This document shows, one piece after another, positions 1-9,226 of a DNA stretch of 64,000 bases. The stretch is from Halorussus pelagicus (GTDB taxonomy: Archaea; Halobacteriota; Halobacteria; Halobacteriales; Haladaptataceae). Each line of letters starts with the position of its first letter. Position 1 is the first letter of the stretch. The position numbers and the translations under genes are program-made. The notes beneath the pieces were generated by a model. That model worked only from the letters and a program-made list of their open reading frames with translations, made no database searches and had not been told where the DNA came from. The stretch covers positions 1 to 64,000 of the forward strand of contig NZ_CP035121.1 in NCBI RefSeq assembly GCF_004087835.1. Reading direction: 5' to 3'.

Positions 1-1219
1 ACATTACCATCCGGGCGAAGTTGTATAGGTCCTTCCGGACTGGTTTCTTCTCGTAGAGGCGTTCGGCCATGTTCGCCATGCAGGGGATTTCAAACAGGTC
101 CTCGATCGACTCGACAGTGAGGGGCTGGACGCCACGTGCAGACTCCTGAACCCGATAGTGGTTCGTATTCCCTTGTTGTCGAATAGTGAGGCTTCGATGG
201 TCACGCTGGGATGCAAGGAGATTCCCAAGACTCCGAGGACTTGAGATGCGATTACACACGTCCTGCTTCCAGTCCGCTTCCGGGTCGTACGCCTCCACTG
301 CTTCAAACAGTTCCTTCGCCGAGTGGAACTCACCTAGGGTCGCAGTCTCATCAGGAGCGTCTCGAATCGCGTCTCGAAGCACACGGATAGTCCGTTCACC
401 TTGGTCCCAATCTCGCCAGAGTCGCTCGTAGTGGCCCGTCTCAATGAAGCGGTCGATGCGCTCGGTGATTGCCGACTCATTCGTCGTTAGCCACGTGAGC
501 TGGTCTTCGGAAAGATTCTCCTCCTGGACTCGCAGGAGCTTCTTGAACGCACGTCTAGCATACTCACGATACTTCGTGTCGAAATCACCCACCGGCACGT
601 ACAGATGGTTGTTCTTGACGCGGGTGAGTAGCTCGCCGGTCTCTCCTCTATCAGTGTCGGCGCGAACGAGACAGGTCCGCGACGCCGCCGCCATCGGAAT
701 TTCGAGATACAATCCCTCACCGAACTCCGGCATCTCTTTGATTCCGGTACATACGCGGCCGGGGTGCGGTCCGTCTTCTCCGGGGTCTTTCGCGTACAAT
801 ACCTCTGCAATATCCTGTTGGAGGCTTCCGTCACCGAACTCTCGAAGGAGAGAGGCGAGATTGTTGACGTATAGCTCGCGAATATCGTAGAGGACTTGCA
901 CCTTCCGCGGCGGCGCATGTTCGAACTTTGGGTGTGCCTTGACGCAGATCGCGCTCAACGTCGCGAGCACGGCGAGTGTTCCCGGTTCGTCGACAAAGGG
1001 GTCCTCTGTAGCATTGGCCCTGACGTCTTCTTTGAACGCCGCTGTCCCGAACCGCTCAATGTCGTTCAGCAGATCTTCGGGTTGGTCTTCGCCGTCGACG
1101 ATGTAGCGATTGTAGCCCCGCGTGAACAGCTGGTTGATCCGCGTCGTGCCGTATTCGAGTGGTAGTGTTGCAACGCGATAGGCGGTACGCTCGTCCTCGA
1201 CAGGGGTCGACCGGCTCAT
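1..1219 (-). CDS. Primase-associated hypothetical protein (partial, runs off left edge)
   Basis: An open frame starts at ATG 1219 and stays open to base 1, giving about 406 residues with no stop, so the gene is cut by the window edge. The start overlaps the stop of the upstream primase gene in an ATGA arrangement, so the two are translationally coupled. The protein begins MSRSTPVEDERTAYRVATLP and is acidic, apparently soluble and helix-rich, with no membrane segment or P-loop that I can see. I do not recognise a domain. Position immediately after a primase gene at the end of a conjugation-type operon suggests a replication or DNA-processing role; that is inference from context only. Confidence 0.75.
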   Translation of the reverse strand, partial: MSRSTPVEDERTAYRVATLPLEYGTTRINQLFTRGYNRYIVDGEDQPEDLLNDIERFGTAAFKEDVRANATEDPFVDEPGTLAVLATLSAICVKAHPKFEHAPPRKVQVLYDIRELYVNNLASLLREFGDGSLQQDIAEVLYAKDPGEDGPHPGRVCTGIKEMPEFGEGLYLEIPMAAASRTCLVRADTDRGETGELLTRVKNNHLYVPVGDFDTKYREYARRAFKKLLRVQEENLSEDQLTWLTTNESAITERIDRFIETGHYERLWRDWDQGERTIRVLRDAIRDAPDETATLGEFHSAKELFEAVEAYDPEADWKQDVCNRISSPRSLGNLLASQRDHRSLTIRQQGNTNHYRVQESARGVQPLTVESIEDLFEIPCMANMAERLYEKKPVRKDLYNFARMVM

Positions 1220-2100
1220 GACTGGAATACCTCCGGTGTTGCAGACCGAACGTCGAAGTTCGGGCTTTCGATCGGCGTGACGATACGACAGACATCAGTG
1301 TGCAACGAGTAGGGTAGCCGGGCGACCCGACGACGGTCGGCGGTTACCACTGGGTCGATGGGAATCTCATAGGTGTCTTGTAGAAGGTCGTTTAGCACTT
1401 CTCGACTCTTGGCGTCATACAGATGAGCGGGGTCGGTATCGAGGAGATAGACGTGAACGCCTTGACCGCTGTACACCACCATTGTCTCCTCGGCGTTGAA
1501 GTCGTCCTCAAAGATATCTCGCACCTCGAAGCCATACTCGATTGCCCGTTCGATATCCTCGAAGGAATACGGGTAGCCTGCTGGGTCTGCTTCAAGAATC
1601 CCCGCGGCATCAAGCAACTCCTCGCTGCCCCCTGAAACATTCTCGCCCGGTACCGCTTGCGCTGCTCGCTCTCGGGCTATCGTTTTTGCGTCGATATCGA
1701 CGAGGAGTACCCACGGCCGTTCCCAGTGATCGAGGGCGTAGTAGACCGCATCGGGACGTGGATCTGGTTTATCGAGCAAGTCAGGATCTGCGAGCGCGAA
1801 GTCGCTCTGTCCAAGTGGATCGTTCCGTGCTGGATGGCGGATGAGCTTGAGGACATCGTCGAACTTATCGAATGCCGCTGTGGTTCGATCACCAGAGGCG
1901 TTCGTCTGCCATGTATCTCGTCGGATGAAGTCCTTGTCTGGGACTTCGTCTTTCCGCACCGGGTGTGGTTCTCGAAACGCGAGTGCGTACTGTTTCGGTC
2001 CCTTCGCTGTGATGAACGACGGGAGTTCGTCAAGGTATGAGGGGAACTCCTCGGTGTAGTACGTGTAGATATCCTTACGGGTTGCTTGGCGCCACGTCAT
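1216..2100 (-). CDS. Archaeo-eukaryotic-type DNA primase (small-subunit-like)
   Basis: 294 residues. Three motifs of the archaeo-eukaryotic primase fold are visible: the metal-binding pair in LLVDID (Asp135 and Asp137), the nucleotide-binding motif SGQGVHVYLLD with His216, and a basic stretch RRRVARLPYSLH near residues 258-269. The family makes RNA or DNA primers. The protein is shorter than chromosomal PriS and has a different N-terminus, so it is probably an element-encoded primase. It overlaps by 4 bp both the coupling-ATPase gene upstream and the unknown gene downstream. A primase translated with conjugation genes could prime complementary-strand synthesis of transferred single strands; that role is inferred. 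Confidence 0.85.
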   Translation of the reverse strand: MTWRQATRKDIYTYYTEEFPSYLDELPSFITAKGPKQYALAFREPHPVRKDEVPDKDFIRRDTWQTNASGDRTTAAFDKFDDVLKLIRHPARNDPLGQSDFALADPDLLDKPDPRPDAVYYALDHWERPWVLLVDIDAKTIARERAAQAVPGENVSGGSEELLDAAGILEADPAGYPYSFEDIERAIEYGFEVRDIFEDDFNAEETMVVYSGQGVHVYLLDTDPAHLYDAKSREVLNDLLQDTYEIPIDPVVTADRRRVARLPYSLHTDVCRIVTPIESPNFDVRSATPEVFQS

Positions 2101-5100
2101 GAATTGAACTCCTGATCGAGTTTGTTGAAACTCCGAATCGTCGTCAGGCCAGTTGCGTCGAACGATTCAACGGCCTCTCGAATGTCCGAGAACGACCGGG
2201 CTGCACGCCCGCTCACACTACTCTCTATTCGGTCGACCTCTGAGAGGTGGTCTAACACCTCGACGGCTGTCTCGCGTCTGTTGAACGCCCAGACAGCGTT
2301 CGCATCCACTTCACTCTGCTTGTCGTAGTCATCAACCGGCGCGTGTTTGTTATTACTCGAGAGTTCAGCTTCACCGACCCACACGAGTTCCCCGTCGGCA
2401 TCGAAGCCAGCGATGTCGAATACGGTTCCCTCATCGTACTCGTAATAGGGTTCGACCTGCTCAACGTCGTCGCGGGCTTCTAACCACAATTCGAGTAGCT
2501 TCACGCCGACCTTGTGTGGCGTCTTCTCGCCGATATCTCCCTGTCCAGGGCCGACCTTGAGCTTCTGGCCGAGCAGTTCACGCCCTGCCGGGAGGACAGT
2601 GTAGTACTTCCGCCCGCACGCTCGACCTTCTTCCAGTAGCTCCTGATCGACGAGTCGTTGCACGTCTAGGTCGTCAAAGTCGTTCTTGAACGCACTCATT
2701 GAGTCCAAGAGCGTGTGGCTCGGTGCGTCACCATTCATCACGTCGAGAACGCGGGTCAGGAATCGGACGTCGTCATGAGTGAGCCCGCGCCGTCGGAGTT
2801 CGTCATCTGGGACAGTTCCACCACCTGCCTGGACTGGCGACGAAGTGATTTCATCGACGGCTGTCTCGTCTTTTTCACTGACTGATTCTCCCGACTCAGT
2901 TGACCCGGAATCTCCAAACAACGAGTCAACGGTATCCGTGTCTTTCTCCTCTTCTTCGTCGGCTGTTGAACTACTAGTTGCCTGTCCGATAAACGACGAC
3001 TGCGTCGATTCCACAGGGCTAGCCGATTCTGCAGATGCCGACGCTTCATCAGTTGGTCTACTCCCCCATCCCTCGTCGTCAGCTGTCTCTGATTCGCTTG
3101 CGGTCTCAGAAAGTCCGTACTGAGTCTGTGTTCTCTCCGACAGTCGGGGGAGGGCAACGGTCTCGAAGTGATCCTCCTGTTCGACAGAGAGCGGCTCGTC
3201 GCTTTCTGGATGCGCCGGTGCAATCGGGAGCGGCTTCAGTGAAAACGGGGCGGGACCGGTTTCCCCGAACGATGGACTCGGGAGTTGGGCGATCCACTCG
3301 CCGCTCGGGAGCGTGTTAATCCGATTTCGAAGGTCAGTCGGGCTGAGGTCTTCGTGAGCGAGCGACTCTGCAAGGTCGCGCTCAATCGAGATGTTGCCAA
3401 TGAGTTTCGTCTTGATATTGTTGAGGACCTCGTCGTAGGCTCGCTCGCTCCGATTCCGCACCTGTCCGGGGAATTGCATCACGAGCCCCATACTCAAGCC
3501 GAACGACCGCCCCTGTGGAAGCAGTTGCTCAGAGACAAGCTTCGTTGAAGCGACCGGGGCGGCCTCCTCGATGATGAGGTTCGTGAGCTTCTCGTAGTCG
3601 GTTTGGCCGTCACGCCGGCGTACTTGGACGGCATCCCAGAGGTTACTCAACAGAAGCAGCGTGATTGCTCGCTGTGCCTCCGGGCGGAGGTCTCCGAGGT
3701 CGAACAGGATGGTGGCGTCTTCATCGAGGAATTCGCGGAAGTCGAAGTGATTGTCCACGTACTCGCCAGCCTCGTTCTGTTCGGGGGCGTGACTGAAGAT
3801 TTGCCGGAGATGCGTGTCTTCTCTGAGTTGGTCGAGACGGTTCCCGACCGCGTCCATCGACACCTGGAACTGGTGGTCGTCCTTAGCGAAGTGGCGTGTC
3901 AACGATTCCTCGATGCTCTGGTTGTCGGCTGAGACTGGGGGAATCGTCTGGTCGCGTTGCATCTGGAGGGCGGCGTCGAAGAGGTCATCCAACCCGAACA
4001 CGTCGCTTCCATACTCCTCGTCGAAGAGCGCCTTGATGAGGTAGCTGAGAATCTCGTTAGCGACGAACGCCTGCCCGTACTGCTCGCGGCCCATGACCAT
4101 TCGCATGATGTCATGGAAATGGTCGACCTTGTCTTGAATCGCATCCTCGCGGTTCCGCCCTGCTTTGAGCGCGGGACGGATGTCGAAGAAGGAGAACGCA
4201 GGGAGGGTCTCGGGGACGCGGAACTGGTAGACGTCGTCCAACCCGTTGAAGCGTTCGTAGTGGCAGCGAAGATAGTTCTCGCACATCCCGTCGCCTTTCG
4301 GATCGACGATCACGACGGGTCCGCCGGTCGTCTCTCGGAGAGACAGTGCGTCGTTGAGGATCGCCTTTGATTTCCCGCCGCCGGTCGATGCGAATCGGCC
4401 GTAGTGTGTCGTCAAGAGATTCGGCGGAATCCGAATCGGGTCGGGTCGCGGCTCACCGTTCTCGTCAAGCGCGTGCCCGATCGCCATCCCGTCTTGGAAC
4501 TGTTGAACCAGGTCGGGGTTAGGCCACGGAAGCGGGTTCCGGCTTTGCTGTTCAGCGCGAGTGCCGCGTGTTCCCTCTACTGTGAGTTGCTCGGACGATG
4601 GGACCAGCACGAAGTTCGCAAGTTCCGTTCCACTAAGGACGAAATCCGGTCGGGTCTTACCTCGGCCGGTCGTAATCTCTCGATCAAGTAACTGCTGGAG
4701 GGCAGTCTGGGCGTTCTTCTCCTTCGTCTTTTCTCGAAAGCCGTCAGCACGGAGTCGTCCACCCTCGACTTCGTAATAGGGACCGTCGACTGGGTCGAAC
4801 ACGGGACGAAGTGAGTTCATCTGGGCCGAGAGTTCGTCGCGGTCCTCGTCATCGGCCGGGACCCCGACTGCTCTAATGTTGGCAGTGAACGACCGCTTGG
4901 GATTCTTCGCGTCGATGTACTCGATGCGCTTTGCGACTGGTTCGCTGAGCTGTTTTTCGTCGTGATTGCTCCGCTGGTCTTCGACCTCGAGGAGGGGGCC
5001 AACGATCTCTTGGAAGAAGGTGTCCCGCCCGTCGACCAAATCCTCTTTCCGGAGTTCAGCGTCGGACTGCCAGCTCGCCCGTCGCTGGAACACAACCTGA

Positions 5101-5912
5101 AACGCTACGGGTGACGCCGCTTCCATCAGGTGGTCGACGAGTGACGCCAGCGGTGCGCCGGGCTGGTCGACGGCCACCAAGGTATCGTCACCGTCCCCGG
5201 AGTCAAAAGGTGTCAACGATGTCATCCAGTCTTTCTTCCGGGTCGCTGAACCGGACCAGCGCACGCCAACTGGCGAAACTGCGTCGATGGTTAGCCGTGC
5301 TAATATGGTTTCCTCGGTCGTCTCGGTTGGCTTTTCGAGTGTCGTCAGTGGCTTTTCGTCCGGTATTGCGCTCGGTGGTGCAAGCTCAAGGGCAGTATCC
5401 CCGACCTCGACAAAGTGACCATAGGATGAATCGGCTGTGGTACCACCATCTGCGAACGGGGAGGCTTCGGTCGCTGGTGTCTGGTCTTGGTCACGGTCCT
5501 CGCTATTAAGCTCGTGCTGCTCGTTAGGCCCAAATTCGTACTGCAACTTCCCTGCTTCGTAGTGTTTGATGAACTCTTTTCGTGTGAATTCGACTGGCTG
5601 GATGAGCCGAGCGGTGACGTCAACGTCGACGCGTTCGATGTCGAATGTCTTGGGATAGATCGAACGAAGGCGTTTTTCGAGTGTGTCGAGATGCTCGTCG
5701 GCACCGTAGAAGAACTCGACAGGGTTGTCCGCTCCCCCGCTTAGTGCGAGAAACTCGAACCGCGGCGGTGTTTCACTATGGAGTGGGTTCAGCTTCTGCG
5801 CGAGACCCGTCGACCCTGCCGTCGTCAGTTTGTGCAGGCTTTCGAGGACCCGGGGGATTCCCTCGGGAGCAAGTTCTTCGGATGTCGGCGTGACTCGGAG
5901 ATACTCACACAT
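2097..5912 (-). CDS. VirD4/TraG-like coupling ATPase with long C-terminal extension
   Basis: Using ATG 5912 the product is 1271 residues. This start is preceded by GGAGAGG and overlaps the VirB4 stop by 8 bp; an upstream frame extension to 6044 would lie almost wholly inside the VirB4 gene. A Walker A motif STGGGKSK lies near residues 509-516 and a Walker B-like LIIEEAAP near 779-786, in the arrangement of HerA/FtsK/TraG ATPases. These couple DNA substrates to a secretion channel. Then comes a long low-complexity acidic Ser/Thr/Glu linker, and a C-terminal part that looks like a winged-helix segment followed by a beta-rich segment with DIAGF and WVGEAEL, resembling a degraded or variant PD-(D/E)XK fold. 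The C-terminal reading is tentative. Confidence 0.85.
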   Translation of the reverse strand: MCEYLRVTPTSEELAPEGIPRVLESLHKLTTAGSTGLAQKLNPLHSETPPRFEFLALSGGADNPVEFFYGADEHLDTLEKRLRSIYPKTFDIERVDVDVTARLIQPVEFTRKEFIKHYEAGKLQYEFGPNEQHELNSEDRDQDQTPATEASPFADGGTTADSSYGHFVEVGDTALELAPPSAIPDEKPLTTLEKPTETTEETILARLTIDAVSPVGVRWSGSATRKKDWMTSLTPFDSGDGDDTLVAVDQPGAPLASLVDHLMEAASPVAFQVVFQRRASWQSDAELRKEDLVDGRDTFFQEIVGPLLEVEDQRSNHDEKQLSEPVAKRIEYIDAKNPKRSFTANIRAVGVPADDEDRDELSAQMNSLRPVFDPVDGPYYEVEGGRLRADGFREKTKEKNAQTALQQLLDREITTGRGKTRPDFVLSGTELANFVLVPSSEQLTVEGTRGTRAEQQSRNPLPWPNPDLVQQFQDGMAIGHALDENGEPRPDPIRIPPNLLTTHYGRFASTGGGKSKAILNDALSLRETTGGPVVIVDPKGDGMCENYLRCHYERFNGLDDVYQFRVPETLPAFSFFDIRPALKAGRNREDAIQDKVDHFHDIMRMVMGREQYGQAFVANEILSYLIKALFDEEYGSDVFGLDDLFDAALQMQRDQTIPPVSADNQSIEESLTRHFAKDDHQFQVSMDAVGNRLDQLREDTHLRQIFSHAPEQNEAGEYVDNHFDFREFLDEDATILFDLGDLRPEAQRAITLLLLSNLWDAVQVRRRDGQTDYEKLTNLIIEEAAPVASTKLVSEQLLPQGRSFGLSMGLVMQFPGQVRNRSERAYDEVLNNIKTKLIGNISIERDLAESLAHEDLSPTDLRNRINTLPSGEWIAQLPSPSFGETGPAPFSLKPLPIAPAHPESDEPLSVEQEDHFETVALPRLSERTQTQYGLSETASESETADDEGWGSRPTDEASASAESASPVESTQSSFIGQATSSSTADEEEEKDTDTVDSLFGDSGSTESGESVSEKDETAVDEITSSPVQAGGGTVPDDELRRRGLTHDDVRFLTRVLDVMNGDAPSHTLLDSMSAFKNDFDDLDVQRLVDQELLEEGRACGRKYYTVLPAGRELLGQKLKVGPGQGDIGEKTPHKVGVKLLELWLEARDDVEQVEPYYEYDEGTVFDIAGFDADGELVWVGEAELSSNNKHAPVDDYDKQSEVDANAVWAFNRRETAVEVLDHLSEVDRIESSVSGRAARSFSDIREAVESFDATGLTTIRSFNKLDQEFNS

Positions 5913-8112
5913 CGTCCTCTCCCTCCATTGAGCCGCCGTCAGGTTTCGCAGAGACGGGGTCGGCCCCTTTTGACTGGCTGTTGGTCGCCTGCTGTTCCAG
6001 TTCCTCACGGAACTGCTGTACATCTGTATCAACTGCGTCCTCACCAGCGCCGGGGAGGGAGGACCGCCGTTGCTCGGTCGGATCGAAGTCGATAACCTGT
6101 TTTTCTTTGTCCATTGCTTGTACCTTCATCCCCCGCCACTCGCCGTCGACGCCCACGAGCGCCTCAGAGAACCCAGCATCCTCGTTGCCGGGAACCGCAT
6201 CTTGCACATAGCGCATCTGTGCGTAATTCAGGCCGAACTCGTCGGCCCACTCCTCGTCCATCCCGTCCAACCGATGGAACTGCTTGACGGCACACTGATC
6301 GAGGATAGCTTCGGCTTCGGCGTGTTCGAAGAACTCGTCGACAGTCTGGGTGACCAGTCGAATCGAGAGGTCGTGATGGCGGTGGTGACGGAACACCGTC
6401 TCAAGGAACGCCAGACTCGCGGCGTCCTGCATGATGTACCGCGCCTCGTCGATATAGAACACGACTTCCTTGTCGGTCTCTTTCGCCCGTTCGTACACGA
6501 GCGAGATGAGCAACTGCATCGTCAACGCCGTACTGCTATCGACGCTGCCTTCCTGCTGGGCGAGGTCAAGGTAGATGACTTTCTCGTCGCGGATGTCGAA
6601 CTCCGAGGATTTCCCGAGATTGGCGTGGCGACCATCGTCCTCGAAGGGGCGAAGCTGGTCAAGAAGCCACGTCGCGTCCTCGCGGATCTTTCCAGCCTCT
6701 TCGTCGGACCGGACGACGAACTCCTCGGGGTCGTCGACCATGTCCTCAAAGACGTCCATCATCTCCCGGATGGTCGGACTAGGGTTGCTGTGCGTCGAGA
6801 TATCGTCGGTGATATCGTTGCGTTTGTAGGCACGCTTCAGGCCGAGTTCGAGTGTCGTCCGACGGTCACCAAGCGAGATACCGCGCAGTGCGAAGAAATT
6901 CGTCAGGAAGCTCATCGCGTCGTCGAGCTTCTCGTTGAACGGACTCGCGTCCTCACCCATCGCTCGCTGGACGTGCTCGGGTGTCTGGCGAATCTCCAAG
7001 GGATTCAGGCCGAGTGTCCCACCGACGGTGATGCGTTTCGCATCGAGGGCTTCGGAGACGCCTGCCCAGTTGTTGAGCGGTTCGAGGATGATGCCGATGC
7101 GGTCCTTGCTCTGCTCGATGGAGCGGATGAAGTTCTGCTTGGAACTGAACGACTTCCCCGAGCCGGTGTCGCCGACGGTGAACATCGCATACCCGTTGTC
7201 ACGGGCGAACGGGTCGATAACGACGGGGCTCTGGTTGTCCTTGTGAATCCCGAACTCGACCCCGCCCTCTTCGAGGATGGTCGCGTTATGCGGCGACGAG
7301 AGGAGTGCGCCCACCGCGCCACCGAGCGCGATGGACTCGCGGCCGAACACGTTGTCTCCGATGGGCGCAGCCGACTGCAATGCGAGGTCCTGCCGACAAA
7401 TCGCGGTCTTCGGCGTGAGATTCGCCGGGTCGTCGCGGAGAGCACTCTTGACCTTCTGGACCGAATCCCTGAGGTCGTCCTTGTCGTCGGCGCGAACCGT
7501 GACGAACATCCCCTGGTCGAAGACGTTCGCTCCGCTCTCGACGGCCTTGTAGGTCGCAGCGGCTTCATTTGCTCGCTCCTGGAGGTACGCACTGCGAACA
7601 CTCTGCTCAAGGTCAGCGTCGACTTGGAGGTCGTCAGCGATGTCCTGCAGTTCGTTCCGCGCTCGCTGCTGGTTCTTAGGAGTGACATGCGCTGTGAGGT
7701 CGAACTCGACGTCAGTCAACTCGAAGAGGTCGCTCAGATATCCATCGCTCGGGTAATCGGCGTAGTCAGCCATGTATAGCGTCGTCGTCCACTGCTCGCC
7801 AACGCGTGCGGCTCGTGTCCCCCACTCGATGGCTGCTGGCGCAGTCACCGTCTTGTGGGACTCAGAAATATCGTCGAGGAGCTGGCCCTCTGCGTGACCC
7901 TCCTCAAGCACCTCCTCGTCAAGAACATCCGAGAAGTCGACTTCAGGCTCGTCATCGGCGGTGTGTCGGTCCCAGAGGAGTTTACCGACGATCCCGAGGA
8001 CCACAACCATCAGGAGGTAAACCGACGCACCTCCGGGTGACGTTGGGTTCAGAAGCCACTCTATGAGCTGGGCGAAAGGCCCGCCACCCGCCTGCAGGAC
8101 GACGTTATACAT
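5905..8112 (-). CDS. VirB4-like conjugation ATPase
   Basis: 735 residues. One N-terminal membrane segment lies near residues 30-48. A Walker A motif GDTGSGKSFSSK (Lys at about 320) and Walker B VVFYIDEARYI (about 549-558) fit the VirB4/TraC ATPases that energise type IV secretion. The usual VirB4 N-terminal domain seems short here, and the preceding gene carries sequence that may supply it. The start overlaps the stop of that gene by 8 bp, and the coupling-ATPase start lies within the last codons of this gene. Expected at the cytoplasmic face of the membrane. Confidence 0.88.
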   Translation of the reverse strand: MYNVVLQAGGGPFAQLIEWLLNPTSPGGASVYLLMVVVLGIVGKLLWDRHTADDEPEVDFSDVLDEEVLEEGHAEGQLLDDISESHKTVTAPAAIEWGTRAARVGEQWTTTLYMADYADYPSDGYLSDLFELTDVEFDLTAHVTPKNQQRARNELQDIADDLQVDADLEQSVRSAYLQERANEAAATYKAVESGANVFDQGMFVTVRADDKDDLRDSVQKVKSALRDDPANLTPKTAICRQDLALQSAAPIGDNVFGRESIALGGAVGALLSSPHNATILEEGGVEFGIHKDNQSPVVIDPFARDNGYAMFTVGDTGSGKSFSSKQNFIRSIEQSKDRIGIILEPLNNWAGVSEALDAKRITVGGTLGLNPLEIRQTPEHVQRAMGEDASPFNEKLDDAMSFLTNFFALRGISLGDRRTTLELGLKRAYKRNDITDDISTHSNPSPTIREMMDVFEDMVDDPEEFVVRSDEEAGKIREDATWLLDQLRPFEDDGRHANLGKSSEFDIRDEKVIYLDLAQQEGSVDSSTALTMQLLISLVYERAKETDKEVVFYIDEARYIMQDAASLAFLETVFRHHRHHDLSIRLVTQTVDEFFEHAEAEAILDQCAVKQFHRLDGMDEEWADEFGLNYAQMRYVQDAVPGNEDAGFSEALVGVDGEWRGMKVQAMDKEKQVIDFDPTEQRRSSLPGAGEDAVDTDVQQFREELEQQATNSQSKGADPVSAKPDGGSMEGEDDV

Positions 8113-9226
8113 CGGTCTCGTCCTCCCGGCGCGAGTGGCCGATAATCGGTTGCTCGCGAACGACGCGCTCGGCCTCGTCGTAGTCGTGCTCCCGTCCGTT
8201 CCAGAAATCCATGTTCAGGACGAACAGTTCGACTGTACTGAGCCGACGAGCAGACCAGCCGGACGCCTGCTGGACGAATTCGGCGCGAACGTCGCTGACG
8301 CGGCTGTCGAGTTTCTCGAACATCTGAGCGCGACGTTCGACATCGCTGAGATCCTCACGTCGCGTTACGAAAGGATTGAACAGGAATCCGATGACCGGGA
8401 ACTTGGTCAGTTTCTCGGCGGGCGTCCCCTCGTCTCTAAACCGGTCGTAGACTTCGAGCGGAGTGACCTCGACGCCGATGTAGTAGCGAACTTGCTGGAT
8501 ACCTCGGTCACGCATCTCCTTAGGACGCGTCTCACGGTATTCCTCAAGGAGTTCCCGGAAGATCGGGTTCTGCGTGACGTCTTCGTCGCTGAGTCGGTCC
8601 TCGATGGTCTCGGTGATTTGTTCCACCGGAAATGAGCGGGTTGTCGCGTGGAATTTGAGCTTCGAGTCAAGTTCCTTGTTGGCGAACTCTTCGCCCGCCT
8701 CTTGGAGTTGCGCCCAGTCATCGGACATGGCGAAATCCATGTTCCCTGGGTCGATCTCGATGAACGCCTCCATCGTGCCGTCCGACCGCTGAATTGCACC
8801 CGCACCCGGCCACGCTCGCTTGACGTTCGTGAGATCCTGCGTTCGCTCGTCCGGTTTGAACGGCGTGTAGTTCGCGAGTCCGCCTTCGTTTCGCTCTATC
8901 TCGTTTGTACTACGGTCTGCTTCTTCTGGAGCACTGAACGTAACTCGCGGACGCTTGGCGTAGCGGTAGACGTCCTTCGCCCACGTCCACGCGTTCAGGT
9001 GATCGGGAGAGACGTAGATGACGGCAACGCCAAACCCGAATCCGCCCGCTACGAACGGGAGGGCGAGTGATTCGATTCCGGTGAGGCCAGCGATGAACAG
9101 GCCGATAATTGGGAAGGCGATGAGTACACCGACATCCCCTTCCTCGATGTTGAGGTAGGGAATGCGGCTCTCTTCGCCGAACTGGTTCATGATGCGCCGT
9201 GCGGCTGCGTCTGGGTCTGTCGACAT
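8105..9226 (-). CDS. VirB3/PrgI-like membrane protein with VirB4 N-terminal-type domain
   Basis: 373 residues. Two closely spaced hydrophobic segments occupy residues 32-72, followed by an aromatic and basic stretch (DHLNAWTWAKDVYRYAKRPR), typical of small PrgI/VirB3 inner-membrane subunits. The remaining roughly 250 residues are soluble and end at the VirB4 start, so they may correspond to the VirB4 N-terminal domain split onto this subunit. Its ATG shares one base with the upstream stop (TAATG). The assignment rests on topology and gene order, not on a diagnostic motif. Confidence 0.65.
   Translation of the reverse strand: MSTDPDAAARRIMNQFGEESRIPYLNIEEGDVGVLIAFPIIGLFIAGLTGIESLALPFVAGGFGFGVAVIYVSPDHLNAWTWAKDVYRYAKRPRVTFSAPEEADRSTNEIERNEGGLANYTPFKPDERTQDLTNVKRAWPGAGAIQRSDGTMEAFIEIDPGNMDFAMSDDWAQLQEAGEEFANKELDSKLKFHATTRSFPVEQITETIEDRLSDEDVTQNPIFRELLEEYRETRPKEMRDRGIQQVRYYIGVEVTPLEVYDRFRDEGTPAEKLTKFPVIGFLFNPFVTRREDLSDVERRAQMFEKLDSRVSDVRAEFVQQASGWSARRLSTVELFVLNMDFWNGREHDYDEAERVVREQPIIGHSRREDETDV

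Noticed and set aside
5913-6044. Longer N-terminus for the coupling ATPase
   Set aside because: It would overlap the VirB4 coding sequence by 140 bp with a basic, low-complexity reading. ATG 5912 has a ribosome site and an operon-typical overlap.
6070-7779. 569-codon open frame on the plus strand
   Set aside because: It lies antisense inside the VirB4 gene, which has Walker motifs. Long antisense frames are common in high-GC haloarchaeal genes with GTC/GAC-rich codons.
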